The notes below the pieces were generated by a model. That model searched no databases and was not told the origin of the DNA. It worked only from the letters and a program-made list of their open reading frames with translations. Both the position numbers and the translations under genes were made by a program. Of a DNA stretch of 64,000 bases, positions 12,245 through 24,600 are shown in pieces (position 1 is the stretch's first letter; each line of letters opens with the position of its first letter). This stretch comes from Polytrichum commune. Its lineage: Eukaryota > Streptophyta > Polytrichopsida > Polytrichales > Polytrichaceae. The stretch is taken from positions 34,038,001 to 34,102,000 of the forward strand of contig OX485809.1 in NCBI GenBank assembly GCA_950295325.1. The letters are read 5' to 3'.

Positions 12245-12736
12245 CCACACACACGAGACTGAGAGCCCGTGACCATTACACTTCAAGCACTCTCATTGGT
12301 GGAAAAGCCGGAGCCGCTCCAAGTTCGCTTCACACTACGCTTGAGGGACCAACGGAGTATGTGAATGCAAGATGGACGTAAAGTCTACATGAATGCCTAC
12401 ATGGCATCGAATGGATCATATTTCATGGTCACTTGGACTTTTTTCAAAACCACCTCTTGGAGGTAGGCCTAACACAAAAATGGGAGACCATGGCACTCCG
12501 AATGCCTACAACCGTTCATTTATTCTATTTCATCATGTGTGAGGACCTGCATGAATAGAGATTCATTGAAATGGCTTTTGGTTGAGGGTCCGGTCACATA
12601 TGGCTTCACACTACACTTGAGGATATGTGACCATACTACATGATTTTGGAGGTGTCTTGGGATGGCCTTTGGACATTTTCTTTTGGGCTCTCACAATTTC
12701 ATGATCACGGCTCTTGGCTTGTGTGTGAAGTGGCCT
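12245..12736. mobile_element. GGGCCACTTCACAC-type MITE (Tourist/PIF-Harbinger-like), copy 1
   Basis: About 492 bp. The left TIR is eroded (ccacacacacgagactgag) and the right TIR ends gtgtgtgaagtggcct, flanked by TTA on both sides (12242-12244 and 12737-12739). Internal sequence matches the copies at 39511, 46180 and 50294, including tacatggcatcgaatggatc. No transposase. Confidence 0.75.
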
Positions 12737-12744
12737 TTAGAGGG

Positions 12745-13101
12745 CGTAGGTCCTAAGTCCCAATTCATTTGAAGTCAATCCGTGCAATCTCAGCTGTTGG
12801 GAGCATGGAAGTTGGGACTTACCACTTCACATGGAGTTCCAAGTCCCAAGTTTAACATGGATGCCTACATGACATCACTTTTTAGAGGTGAGGCTTGGGA
12901 TTTACGTTGAGAGTTGGGTCAAGCAAAAAGCTAGACCCAACTCTCAACACAAATTCCGCGATTTTTTTTTGCATAGAATAATTAAGATCCTACTTTAAAG
13001 AAAATTAACCATATTTTAATGGTTTATTGAGGCTCAAAAGCTGCCTCCATGTTGGGACTTGCTAACATGAGTGGGACTTAGGACCCCATGTGAACTGGCC
13101 C
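12745..13101. mobile_element. Second MITE family (AAGTCCCA-rich), copy 1
   Basis: Shares sequence with 54637-55005 in reverse orientation, including gacccaact, gtgaggcttggga and ccatgttgggacttgc. The right end gtgaactggcccTTA resembles the GGGCC...TTA end of the other MITEs. The internal aagtccca motif recurs on both strands. The left boundary is approximate. Confidence 0.55.
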
Positions 13102-15778
13102 TTAGGGTACGTGTCACAACACCTATCATGTGATTGGGGAGGGTGAATTTGTTGATACCTATTTGGAGCCTGGAGATTGCTTTTCTAAGACAATTTAACA
13201 CCTACATCAGGATCAGAGATACCAAATGAGTTTCTAAGGTTAATTTAGTATGAACCAACAATAAACTTATAGGGGCAAATCTTATTGCACCTCCAATGGT
13301 ACGTGTTAGGAAACAAACTCTCAATTATCAACCGCAAATTGATGGCAGCAGAGAATCATCCATAGGTATCAAAATTGTAATACCAATCAAATATTAATAT
13401 TTTATGGGTATGTGAAGGTGAGAGACCCTTTGTATACTCGAGTTACCATCTAGGTCAACACCATTCTAAACCATATTGATCCTATGGCAATTTTATCTAG
13501 GTATGAATGTTCTTGCATGACCCAAATGGTATTGAAAACATGTTAAATATTGTCAAATACCCATACCCTACCAGTATTAAAAAAATGTGAAGATCAATGA
13601 ATGGAGATCGTTTTAGAGGAATTTATAAAATATACCCCAAATTCGATAAAGAAAACCGAAAGATGTCAACATGTAACCAATTGAATTGAAAACACTAGGA
13701 TGTTGACCAATTATGCCCAAAAATCTCCATGGACATTGTTATAGATACCCTAATGGTATCAAGAAAAGATAGTGCCAAACCAACACTAGTTGGGACTTGG
13801 TTTATGTCGAAGACAAAAAGAACTTCAAATTTGAGCCATCTTATTGGTCAAGATCAAAATTTGGACTTGAGGAGTTTACACTAGGCTTTAGGTCCAAAGA
13901 ATGAAAAAATGAGGTGACACTAATAAAGATATGCGTAAATTTCTAGCATCAAACTCTCGTTGAGTTGGCTAAAACGTGAGTTTGAGAGCTTTCATGCGAT
14001 AAGTTTTCTTAATGTTTATTTTATCATATTCAATTGAAGAATGGTCTATCAAAAAATGGTTTTTTTGATTGTCCTACTATAACATGAGGGTCAAACTACC
14101 CTTGCATATGTCAATCTGGGATTTAGGGGTTTCACCCAACTGTTGAAATAGCCTCCAACACACAACGAGCTAACAAGCTCTTAGTAGAAAATTCTCTCAA
14201 AGAGGGATTAGGACCCACAATTTTTCCCCTCTTCATACACTTTATGTGTAACTCTAATGTGATATTGCTTTGCAACCAAACCTTGATGGCCCTCACTCAA
14301 AACAAATACTCATAGTACGAGAAACCAACCTTTGAGTTTGAAAAACAAGGTCCATTTAGGGGTGTTTGAACCCCAAGAATGTTGGACCAAATCCCTATTG
14401 TAAACCCACGTTAGTACACTACAATAAGGGGACTTACAAAAGGTTATTGCTTGGTGAATGAAACCCAGTTATTGTTAGTTATGTGTTAGGCCGACACATT
14501 AATAATCATTGATGATTCTAGGGGCATGCAACTAAGAATGACGAAAGGGAGATGAACATCTTGCTTTAATGGCTTCTGATGGGAATGAATTGCCACTCAA
14601 CCATAAGAGTCTTGTGGCAAGCACATGAGACCACTATGTAAAGGCGGTGGTGGTATGGACTAGATTAGCACATGCTACCCCTTTCTTGACTAAACGCACA
14701 ACATTTCATTATTTTACTACTATAGTACCATGGAGGATACGACGTTTATTATATTATTTTGGGATTTTTTGAGATTTTTTGAAATTTAATTTTGTCAAGA
14801 GATCAAAAATTGTAAAGAAAATATGAGAATGTCCACTTGTGCTCTCCCAAATTTCAACTGTGTTAGAAATGGAACCTAAAATGTTGTGTTTGTTGTGATA
14901 GCACAATCCGATCCCAATGAACAATGTCCTTTTGGTGTCTATTCTTAACTACAAGACTTGGCATATGCAACTCAAATACATGTGTCAAATCAAAACAATA
15001 ATTACAAAAAGTCCACCTATGACTACTAGAATACAAGTCCTACGCAATCATCCCACGTTGATGAAAGAACAATGCAAATGTACCAATGTGCTAGAACTGC
15101 AAATAAAATTAGTTCCATTGGATAAGTTTCCGATGACATAGGTCAATTGTCTAGGACTCATATGCTTGTAGTGTACCTTGAAAGCCAAACTTCAAAAACT
15201 TGAATCTTTGAGCAACGGAAAAGCACATGTAGCAGCTCTCAAGTCCACGCAACCCCCTCAACATGAGGCAAGTAAACCTAAAAAGGAACATTTTCAACTT
15301 TGCGCCTACATCTCCTAGGACATTAAACATGCAACTAGCACAAGATGATTTCCCTATAAAGATAGTGACATTAAACACCATATGACACTAAATATCTTGT
15401 TTAGTGTACATTGTGCCCAAAATCCATGAGGCAACCATATGGGTACTTGGTGTGACGAACAAATCCAGCACTTGGGCTTTGTTGTCCCCAGCACTATCGT
15501 ATTGTGATATGGTGCCCGCGAACTGAGTCTCATATGCCCTCCTAAAGTATCATCTTATCACTAGATTAGGCACTTTGCTTGCCGAATTTGGACTTATTTT
15601 CATGTCGCATCTAATTTTTCACAAGGTCCTCCCTCACTCGCTCGAGGAAACAGTTGATTCGTGCGGAAATTGTGAAGGTACTCACTCCATCTACTTGGTG
15701 CGGGTGGCTAGCAATTAGATAGATAGAAGCGGCGCCGGCTCCTTACAAAGCAAGCACGAGTGAAGAGCCTCTTGGTGG
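13102..15778. other. AT-rich intergenic region with degraded repeats, no gene seen
   Basis: Fragments of other families occur, for example an AACCGGTT-type repeat at about 13600-13765 (degraded, ending cccaaaaatctcc) and caataaacttatagggg at 13258, similar to the MITE at 40055. No frame has splice or family support. Confidence 0.5.
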
Positions 15779-17361
15779 CTAGCAAATCCAGCTCTTGCGT
15801 CCGGAGTCGGATGCCTCGTCTCGGGAGGAGATTAGGGAAGAAAACAATCTAGGCGGGTCAGGCTCGCCCTTCTTCTTGTTCTTACCTTCATCGTCCTCGG
15901 AGTTCTCTTCTTTGGCCTTCCCCTTCTTCCGTTCCCGGGCGAGCCGCCTCCGGTTCCGCTCCCTCTCGCGGATCCTCCGGATGCTCTCTTGCTTCTTCTC
16001 ACGTTGCGCTTGCACTTTCGCATGTTGTCGCTGGAGCCTTATTCGACGCTTCTCAAGAATCGCCACCTCCCGCTCTCGTTTCCTGATTCAAATCATCCAG
16101 AGAGTGGTTTCGATTTCACGTTGGCACACACATCAAGCTGTTGCAAGTTGGAAAACAAATAATGGTAGAGAACGTCTTATATCTTTTGACCATGTCATAA
16201 CTATACGTAGAGAGGATTTCAAACTTGCTCAAATTCTTGTTGAATTTGGGATCCCTTGGCTGTTCCTTATGCTCTATTTTCCCATAATCCCACGATCAAA
16301 TATAGTTGTGGTAGCATTAGGGATCAATGATGGGAAGCGCATAACCATGGCAGTATGCAATGGGCTAGAGACTGATAAGTTTAGTTTTGTGATTTATTTT
16401 TGCCCAATCTGTTGTGGATTCCATGTTAAATTTTTTGGGTTTGCCAAATGCTCATGCATAACATTATTCAGTCATGTGGGTCGGTTCCATGACCTTGGTA
16501 TATGTCAATTATATTTTGTGGGCCCCATGGGTAAGCTAAGAATATTCGTTTACTATTCATACATTCATGCTGAACTTGGGAATTTGGGTGGAGTTGTACT
16601 CCGGGCACTATGTGTAGGAATTACTGTTCATCTCAAAAATATTCTCAAGAAACATTGTTCATCCCCGTATTATTCCCCCAAAATATTATTCATAGCGGCA
16701 CTATCATTGAACATACCGACACTATTCACAAAATTCTTACTATTCAAACGGACATTATTCATTATTCATTATTCATTATTCGTACTTCCTATTTTCTAAG
16801 TTTCTTCCCATAAAACTAAAATAGTGGAGGCCCATGTCAAATGCTAACTACAGAATGAAACACAACCATGCAGCTGAATAATGTGCAGTGCATGTGTAAG
16901 GGAGATCCAATAATATGACTCTGCTTTGTGCTTCTGTATGCTTTCTCTGTTCTCCATGCTTTACCTAGTTCTAAGGTTTCTTTCTACTGTGAGGCTTATT
17001 TAAGGTAACTATTTGGACGCTAAGGCTAGAAAATAAGAATTGTACATGAGAAGGTCGCGATTTGAAGTGGAATTTAGAAGTAGAACAACTTCACCAAGTC
17101 GTGTTCTATAGTTTACAGTATGATGTCGGGACCTTTGTTGGGCAAGAAGAGGATCAACAGAAACTGTGAAGCATCTGAGGGAATGATGTGGCATTTCAGG
17201 AATTCATCTTGAGACGGAATTATAGACACATATATATACCTGACAGCAGCTTCAATCCTTTTGGCCTTGAGTGCGGCTCCACCAGGGCAGACCCTAGGAT
17301 CGCAATATTTTCTGCGAGCCTTTTTTTTCCTGGGTGGCCCTCGACAACGTCGCTTGGCCAT
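15779..17361 (-). CDS. Basic coiled-coil protein, likely nuclear, two exons; family not recognised
   Basis: Exon 1 runs 17361-17240 (ATG to donor AG|GTATAT) and exon 2 16082-15779 (acceptor AATCAG|G to TAG). The intron is 1157 bp and its phase is consistent, giving 141 residues. The two exons join in the middle of one continuous charged helix, the main argument for the model. Residues 1-22 are strongly basic with PPRKKKARRK as a likely nuclear localisation signal; Cys 6, 20 and 25 are grouped at the N-terminus. Residues about 30-92 form an Arg/Lys/Glu/Gln-rich coiled coil (EREVAILEKRR, RIRERERNRRR). An acidic patch (EENSEDDEG) and a Pro/Ser-rich tail follow. Exon 2 is much richer in G+C than its flanks. 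I do not recognise a family; DNA or RNA association is plausible but inferred only from charge. It could be a transposon-captured fragment. Confidence 0.55.
16745..16790. repeat. ATTATTC microsatellite in the intron of the coiled-coil gene
   Basis: Four to five near-perfect copies of attattc, preceded by looser copies (attcatagcggc, actattcac) over about 150 bp. Confidence 0.8.
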
Positions 17362-18641
17362 TTATTATAGCACTGATGTCAGTCCGTGCACCTTAAAGAA
17401 TTAGTCAACCAGAGAATTATAACAGGGATCCCTCTCCAGGTAAGTTATAGGTGTGCGAATTGGCAATGGAGAACAAATGTGAGAGATTCCCATGCTCATT
17501 TGATGATCGTTTGTGTGTCAGAAAATATCTTTCCATCAATCATTTCTATGAATCTAAGGTACATGTGTGTCATTCGGATACTTTTCTCTCTGCCCCACTT
17601 CTCACGCAATTAGTGTGAGATTATCAACAAATCCAAATTACGTCAGTAGCCATTTGTCTCACATCTTATTCATTATGGAGGTGAAGATTCTCTTGCTCAT
17701 TAAATGGTCATATAGGTCTTCCCAATCATGTCGAGTATATTGAACTTAGATTTGTTAGCATATTGGAGCATGTAGTCCAATCTCTTCTCAACAAATGTAT
17801 TTTTGGTGTTTGTTGTTAGACCCACACCTAACCAGACACCACTCAAATTTAGGTGTCCAGATTATTTCTATGTTGAATTTAGGCACGTCTACCTGATGTG
17901 CTACTTCCAAAATCAGAGTTGTGAGGGAGAATTGAAGAAGCGAAATGGACCATGATGAACTCGATCAAGAAATGGAGCAGTTTTCAGCAGATTCGGCAAA
18001 TGGCATTCGAAGCGTACATGATTTCGATGGAGCAAAACTGCATGCCATGCGTTCCCTGAATGGGGAATCCTCTTGCAGGTGGAGGGATGTGCCTTCTAAA
18101 TGAATTGACTGGCAATATCTGTATTACAGTAGTCGCATTACAGAGGCAAAGCCCAATTTTTTTTAATGGGTTTCTATGTGTCAAGTCATGTTGTATATGT
18201 ATATAGCTCATGTGAAGTGGGCCACACATCAAGTAATTTCACTTCATGATGAGATGGTATGAATTAGATGTGCAGATCGAAACCTTTGACCACGAAACAG
18301 GCTCCCACAAGAGACACCGACAACACCCTTCCAGATCTGGTATAATTCACTCAAGAGTTGTTTTCTGGTGTGGAGTTGAGAAGACTAGCTTGCTGATCTC
18401 AGCCAAAGGACTAAGTTAGAGACAATCTCAACTGTATCCCTCAAGCTTGCCTGAGTTGCGTATTTAACAACCTATAAGGCACTAAGTTATGCACATGAAA
18501 ATTAAAGAGGTATTAAGAATCTGAAAGGTTATCAGATATGCTCTACCGTATAAGGCCGTACTGTATTTAAGTATGTTTGTGGAATTAGTGCCAGGTATTC
18601 TTGTATGTCAGTTTAGAGGACTACACTGATTCTGGTATTTA
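17362..18641. other. Intergenic, degraded repeat, no gene seen
   Basis: About 17600-17890 resembles parts of 54245-54480 and 62440-62800 (tcatataggtcttccca, ccacacctaacca, aggtgtcc). Nothing else is supported. The segment just right of 17361 should hold the promoter of the coiled-coil gene; no clear TATA box was identified. Confidence 0.45.
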
Positions 18642-18730
18642 GGGGTTATTTACAACATGGACCATGAAGTCGTCCCAAGGCCTTGTAAAATTTGTGATTG
18701 GCAATTAAAACTTGTATGAGTTATATTCTA
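18642..18730. mobile_element. Truncated end of the GGGGTTNTTTACAC MITE family
   Basis: Begins after TTA with ggggttatttacaacatgg and continues gaccatgaagtcgtccc, matching the ends of 29663-30242 and 47403-47919. Only about 90 bp remain and there is no opposite end. Confidence 0.6.
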
Positions 18731-19181
18731 CAAATGAAAAGTGTTTAATGATTTTATCAATGATCAATAAGTACTTTTAAAGTGAAAAAAGTTCAGGCTT
18801 ATTTTTTAGACCATGTCTTTCATTGTATACATATGTTTGGCTTTTGCTGTTTAAATTTACTTTGAACCTTCATACATACCTTAGGTTTCTATTTTGTTAT
18901 ATATATACCATTCTTAATGAAAGAAAACCATATGTAGGGGTATCAATTGTGAGGTGACGCACGCACGTTATACCTGACTTTTGACTTTTAACCCTAAGTG
19001 CACTCCCCGGGAGTAATACGCAGAGCAATTTCTTACAGAATCACATCATCATTGATGTTGAGCAATAGTGGGACAAAAACAGCATACTTACTATGTCTAA
19101 CATGTAAAACCAAATTCAACTGCTTTAACAGGCAAGTTTCACCACAACGTAGTGAAGTCTTGAGTCCTCAACAGTGGTTGT

Positions 19182-19309
19182 CCTCCCTAAATTAAAGCAC
19201 TGAGCAGTACAAATTCTTGCATGAGTACATTCTCTTCCTGAAATGCCTCCCTAAATTAAAGCACTAAGTAGTACAAATTCTTGCATGAGTACATTCTCTT
19301 CCCGAACTG
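19182..19309. repeat. 64-bp tandem duplication
   Basis: Two adjacent units (19182-19245 and 19246-19309), each starting cctccctaaattaaagcact and sharing attcttgcatgagtacattc; about five differences in 64 bases. Confidence 0.85.
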
Positions 19310-19729
19310 CCTCCTTAACCAAAATGGCAGCAACCGATTTCTATAGATAGACTTCTCCTGGAACCAGATTTCTATAGATTGGCGAAGTGGAGCTTTTAAC
19401 TGTATTTCTTCGTGCAACAACTTCTAGGTGTAACTTCTGAGAGTACTTAGTTATGTCAATACATTATTCCTCTGAGCTGACCTGGAAATTCCACAAAGAA
19501 AAGATGGATGGGGCATTGGTGCCAATTCCCGCACTGGTGTCTTACAACAGTTGTGATAATGAAAAAGCAAGGGTAGTGGTTACAGCTGCCATTAGACCTC
19601 CCAAAAGAGGGGAATGGCTTGATCCTGCAAAAACCATCCCCAATACTCAGAAACTCTTATTATTTGTCAAGAAATAAGTTGATGGTCTCCATACAAGCAC
19701 TGCGGTCCAAAACTGCACGTTTAGATCTA

Positions 19730-20100
19730 AGGTATGTGGATGTTATTCAGTTCGTTTTTCAAGTTCTCCAACTTCTACCCATTAGATTTACACAAGAAAC
19801 TTGTGTTGCATTTAGCAAATCTATGGATGAAGCATCAGCAAGATTTGGATTGAAAATCAGGCCTCCCTTGGTCTAGTTATGATTATTAGAAGTGCATGTT
19901 TGTTGATTTCTTAACTGTATACATAATTCCTCCCAGTTATGTTCGATATTGGTCAGTGTGGAGTAGTTAAAAATGTACTCCAAATCCTCTTCAAAAACAT
20001 GTGTCTTTCTGGTGTTTGTTCTTTGATCCTCACCGAACCACATACCAATCTAATATAGGTGTTCGATTGAGAATAGTAACCAAATAACACTGGCATACCT
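19730..20100. mobile_element. MITE with AGGTATG ends and TA target duplication
   Basis: The left end aggtatgtggatgttatt and the reverse-complemented right end aggtatgccagtgttatt match at 14 of 18 bases. TA lies immediately outside both ends (19728-19729, 20101-20102), the Tc1/mariner-type signature. Length 371 bp, non-coding. Related sequence: 55010-55345 and 62439-62801. Confidence 0.6.
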
Positions 20101-20227
20101 TATGGCAGCAGCTACAATTGACATCTTTGACATGTTTCAGCTTGCAGGGGTTCCGGGGACAATCTTTGTCACTTGGATATTATTCAGTCTATTGAGAGGA
20201 AAGATAACACGCATAGCAAATTTAGTA

Positions 20228-22685
20228 TTAGAAAAGCACATTCAAGGTTGTGTATGTACCTGCACTTGTTGATGGCACAGTTATACCAATTGCATGGCAA
20301 TTGGATCCCACTTCACCTGTTGAACACCACATGGATTTCTCAATGCACCATTCCGACTTGCAAAACCATGTGATCAGCTTGTCATTCATATCTATGCCAT
20401 ACCTCTTGGCAGGTTAATGTATGGCCTCATCATTTTTATGTAAGTTGCGCAGCACAGAGGAGGATTAGAGAACTGGAAGTAGTCTTACATGCTACCACGA
20501 TCAAGCATTCCATTTTGCAGACATGATAGGACAACATGGAGTCCGCAAGGTATGTAAGGGCTACTCAGTTCAGACGCAACCCATTACATGACTCCTGGAG
20601 ATTAAGCTTAAAATTAAGCAAAATTTCAGTGGTGCCAGAGAGAATGGCCTTACAATCTTTCAAGCAGTAGCCAGCTGTAAGGCTGCCAACATTGTAATAC
20701 CCTTGGGTGCAATTGCACTTATACATGGGGGGGTATATTGACCAATCTGTCACTTGACATTCTCCATGTCCACAAATTCCAGGCAAGGAGCATGCTGCAA
20801 CAGAAAGAATCAAGAGAAACCATCGTCACTTTACTTTCTCTTCCTAAATTAATCATGAGAAGCACCAAGAAATTCTAAATGCATAGATGTACACTACACT
20901 GCTTTCACATTGACACGATGATATCAGACTACAACAATGAATCACAATGCCCACCATAGGTAGGCGTTGGAATTTTAATATTCTAAATCCATATTCTATA
21001 GCTGGAATACCTGAAAGGTTTAATGATGACTTGAACCAATGTTGAATGAATCTTTAGCTAAATTTTGAGTTAGCACTGAAATCATGTTAACTTACGGCTG
21101 GTAACATTTTGCAACGTCGATACGGATGTAACAGGAGGAGCAGGGCTGCCAGCGCAGCCTAGAGTCAATGTACCTGGCATTTTGAACCCCCAGAATTCAA
21201 GTTGTGATAAGATAGTCCACTAGCTACATCACAAACCTCTAAACTCATAGTCAGCATTGATTTCATTTCGATTCAATCACATCTAACTAGAACCTTGAAT
21301 TGATGCCTACCAGACATAAGGTGCTAATCAAGCTCTTTTACAGTTTTCTATATGTTAGAACTGCAAGGTATAAAAGGTTAATTTATGAGTCGAGTCGATG
21401 TTAAATGAAATAATAGCTAAATGAAGAGTTAGCACAGTCAAAGGATATTAAACCCTGAAGGGTAGGTCTCGTCACTGACTCAAATAAGACACTGGCCACT
21501 TGCATTCTTGAGATGCATGGAACATATTTAAGTCATCTTGACTTCTGGGAGATGGTGTTCTTAGCAGCTGCAATTCAGATACATGAAAGTACATGAAACA
21601 ATTCAAAGTACATGAAACAGAGCATGCAGATTGACTGAAATTTTATGAAGGTCAAGAACTTAAAAACACAGATTAAACAAACTGGGAATTCAAAAGTAAC
21701 GGGAGTGAGAGAACGTACAATTGGGCACAGTGCATGGCAAAGTGAGCACAGAAGCCAGATTTGCAACCAATCCTTCCACAGTTTGCCACCCTGGGTTACA
21801 CTTGCACTGATAAGGAGACAAAATGTTGGATGGGTAAGAATCATTGCTGAGTGGGCTGCAGATTCCTTGCTGACAATCAATCCCTGCGCACGCTTCGCCT
21901 GGCCAAGCACAATAGTGATGCGATTAGTTGTCCCGCAAGATGATTCCAGACATCATACATTCAGTCAAACGATATCAAGAGGAGATTGTGGTGATTAGTT
22001 CAGCTGGGCGTCGTAAAAATCACTAAAGATTTCAGGTGACTATTCTTCAGTTTAAGATGACCAAATTTGGGTTGTGGGCCTTGAACCTAAAAGGTAGAGT
22101 GCTGCAGAGGGGAACCCATTTCTCTGTGCCCTTGAGTTCTTTGGATAGGTCGCTTGCAAAGCGTAAGGAGCCGAGCAATTAGGTTTGCAAGCTCTCCAGT
22201 TTTAAGGTTAAGGCTTGACCCACCTGTTTGGGTGTTTTATAGTGAAAAATGAGCAGGTGGAAGTTGAGCAATAGGGTGGTATATAGTGAGATTAGATTAG
22301 GTTGCAAGAGGCATGGACCCAAAGGAACGGCGGGCAGGGAGGGACTATTATCATACACACAGTGAAACAAACAGAGGAGGTTGTGAAATGACTGGGCTTC
22401 ATAGGAGTCGCATTTCTGAGGTAACTGTTCTTCATCTTAACATAATCAAATTAGGGTTGTCGCAGACCGTCTGGGACATGGCCACTGCTCCATACTAGAT
22501 CCACAAGGTGTATTCAAGTCCACGGTAGGGGCATGCTTCGAATTCAATGCTACTCTTGAATCTTTAGGATAGTTTTGAAGTAATTTTCAAAGTGATGAAC
22601 GGCATATACTTGGTTGAGCCTGAGCTCGCGTGGATATGACCGCAAGGAAGGCTACGAGCATCACCAGCACTCGCATCCTGTCCAT
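20228..22685 (-). CDS. Secreted EGF-like cysteine-rich protein, five exons
   Basis: Exons 22685-22610, 21898-21719, 21173-21096, 20794-20654 and 20316-20228 join in phase to give 187 residues. Exon 1 is a signal peptide (MDRMRVLVMLVAFLAVIS, cleavage probably near AQA). Exon 2 holds one disulphide-rich module (CAGIDCQQGIC, YQCKCNPGW). Exon 4 holds a clear EGF-like module (CSLPGICGHGEC, YKCNCTQGYY). Exon 5 supplies EVGSNCHAIGI and a Thr-rich tail ending at TAA. Exons 2 and 4 both end inside a Cys codon after the first T (T|GT), a repeated intron position that supports the model and shows the frame past 20654 is intron. There is no transmembrane segment or GPI-type hydrophobic tail, so the product should be apoplastic. 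Similar plant EGF-like proteins are poorly characterised; the ligand is unknown. A second ATG lies at 22676. Confidence 0.83.
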
Positions 22686-24600
22686 GTTTCCCTTCTGCAA
22701 TAAAAACAACAACAATGTGTTTAGACACACCAGGCATCACAACCTAACCCATCACATATTGATTGTTTACAAGAACAACTTACGCTGTTTCCAAGCCTAT
22801 CTATCTTATTATATTTCCTTGATGCTCTCATGTTCCAATCAACTTGGTAGATGTAAGACACAATAAGACCCCAAAGTGAGGTTCAGTTACCCATATAACT
22901 CCCTCGTATCCTCCAATTTCATGCTATGGCCTTACGTTACTATCGATGGGCTGTCGAATTTATAAGGTGTCAAAAATACAGCTCAACATTTAAGAACAAT
23001 TCAAGAACAACTAATCACAGACCATTTAAGCACATTGGTTCAGAACATGCAGTGAGAAGAGAAATTGGAAAGCATCGAGCTTATAGCAGTTGATTGGAAA
23101 CGAGGGATAATTTGTTAGATTCCATTAGGTATATAATTTTGAAATATCAACTCTGTCACTGAAGTAAGCAAGAATATAAAACCCTGACTTGAAGAACCAG
23201 TGTCCCTCGAAATCTAACTAAACCTAGGAATTTAACAAAAAAGCAACAAGCGGTAAATGAGCACCAAATACATTCATTATTTGGTATAGTCACATTCAGA
23301 GACCTAGTTCCAATCAAGACAACCCTTCATAGTTACTATTAAATGGAAAGGGCACCACGATAATTTAGCTGCAACTGTGATTCTTCAATTTCAACTGCCA
23401 AGAATACCACAAATCTCACCTACAGAAACTAAGCAAAGATAAAAGTTCCACTATATGTGTCCTCTTAGTTTTTCCGAAACCTATTCAGCTCCCTAAAACT
23501 AGTAGCATCCTAATTTCTCTAAGTCTAGCTTTCCAGACCGTTCCCGGATGTTCCTTACTCTAACGATCCAGTGTGAGTTTTCAAAGTCCTCAGTAGCACC
23601 CTAATTCTGTAAGTCTAACTTCCCAGAGCATGCCCATAGAATCTGAGGGGTGGAGTACTTACCCATATGCTCCTCAGAGTATTGGTGTGAGTTATAATCA
23701 AACTCCTCAGTAGCATCCTAAGTCTGTACGTCGTAATGCTTTCGAGTGCATTCCCAAAAATCTGGTGGGTGAAGTGACCCCAATGTTCCTCGGAGTATTA
23801 GTGTGAGTTTTCAGACTTCTCAGTACTTAAAACTTCGCAAGCTTTCCAGAGCCCAACGCAGTTTCACAGAACATTATAAGTGTGAAGTTTTCAGACTTCA
23901 TTGGTAGCACCCTAGGTCTGTAAGTCTAGCTTCCCAGAGCATGACCGTAGAATGTGATGGTTGGAGCACTTACCTCAATGTTCCTCAAAGTATTAGTGTG
24001 AGTTATACTCATACTCCTCAGTAGCATCCTAACTCTGTATGCCTTAAAGCTTCCCAGAGCATTCCCCTATTAAAACTGGTGGGCAAAGTGACCCCAACGT
24101 TCCTCAGAGCATTATAAGTGTGAGTTCTCAAACTTCTCAATAGCATCCTAAATTCTGAACAAAAGCTAGCTTTCCAGAGCCCAATGTAGTTTTCCAGAGT
24201 TTAAGTGTGAGTTTGTGTGTCTCCCGGAGTCTTCATTGAGTAGCAAAAAAACTCACCCTAGCAAGATAGACCCCCCTACAACCATGATAACCACACACCT
24301 CCTTAATACTCTAATTCCTGGACTGCAGTCTGCAGCCTGAGTCATCACTACACTCCGAGCATTGTTGGAAGACAATGAAACAAATTACAAACTTGTACCT
24401 TATTTCTTCCATGGATTGCAAAGCTTACCGGGAGCTCACTTCTTCAAGGCCGCAGCAGCAGTAATTGTTCCAGCTGAGCTGAGCTCCGTTGGTGTAACCC
24501 AACGAAGAAGGTGACTTCAAAATCAGAAGGCAGAAGCTGGAGCAGCGTCCGACGCAACTGCCAACACATGAGTCTCGGTATCAGGTGGCGCTCATGAGTG
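22686..24600 (-). other. Probable 5'-UTR exon and 5'-UTR intron of the EGF-like gene
   Basis: A strong acceptor (T-rich tract then TTGCAG at 22695-22700) lies 9 bases before the ATG at 22685. On the same strand a good donor, CCCG|GTAAGCTT, lies at 24428-24427 and closes a GC-richer segment at about 24430-24600. This suggests a non-coding first exon near 24430-24600 and a 1734-bp intron (24428-22695). Transcription evidence would be needed to be sure. Confidence 0.45.
23498..24240. repeat. Higher-order tandem repeat (about 311 bp, made of three subunits)
   Basis: Seven related units, each beginning with tagcacccta / tagcatccta and ending with agtgtgagtt. Three unit types (about 110, 115 and 85 bp) occur in the same order twice, giving a 311-bp higher-order period (gtagcaccc at 23593 and 23904). 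A truncated extra unit starts the array at 23498. Other shared motifs are cttcccagagcat, ttcctcagagtatt and cctcagtagc. Confidence 0.8.

Noticed and set aside
15795-16799. 334-codon plus-strand frame
   Set aside because: The first part is antisense to the coiled-coil exon and the rest is low-complexity AT-rich intron ending in a microsatellite; no domain or splice support.
20173-20373. Plus-strand frames that look protein-like (VVYVPALVDGTVIP in one frame)
   Set aside because: They are antisense to exon 5 of the EGF-like gene, which has splice phase and family support.
20565-20653. Read-through of EGF exon 4 to a stop at 20565
   Set aside because: A good donor (T|GTAAGG) at 20653 matches the intron position of exon 2, and exon 5 continues the family pattern; the read-through is intron.
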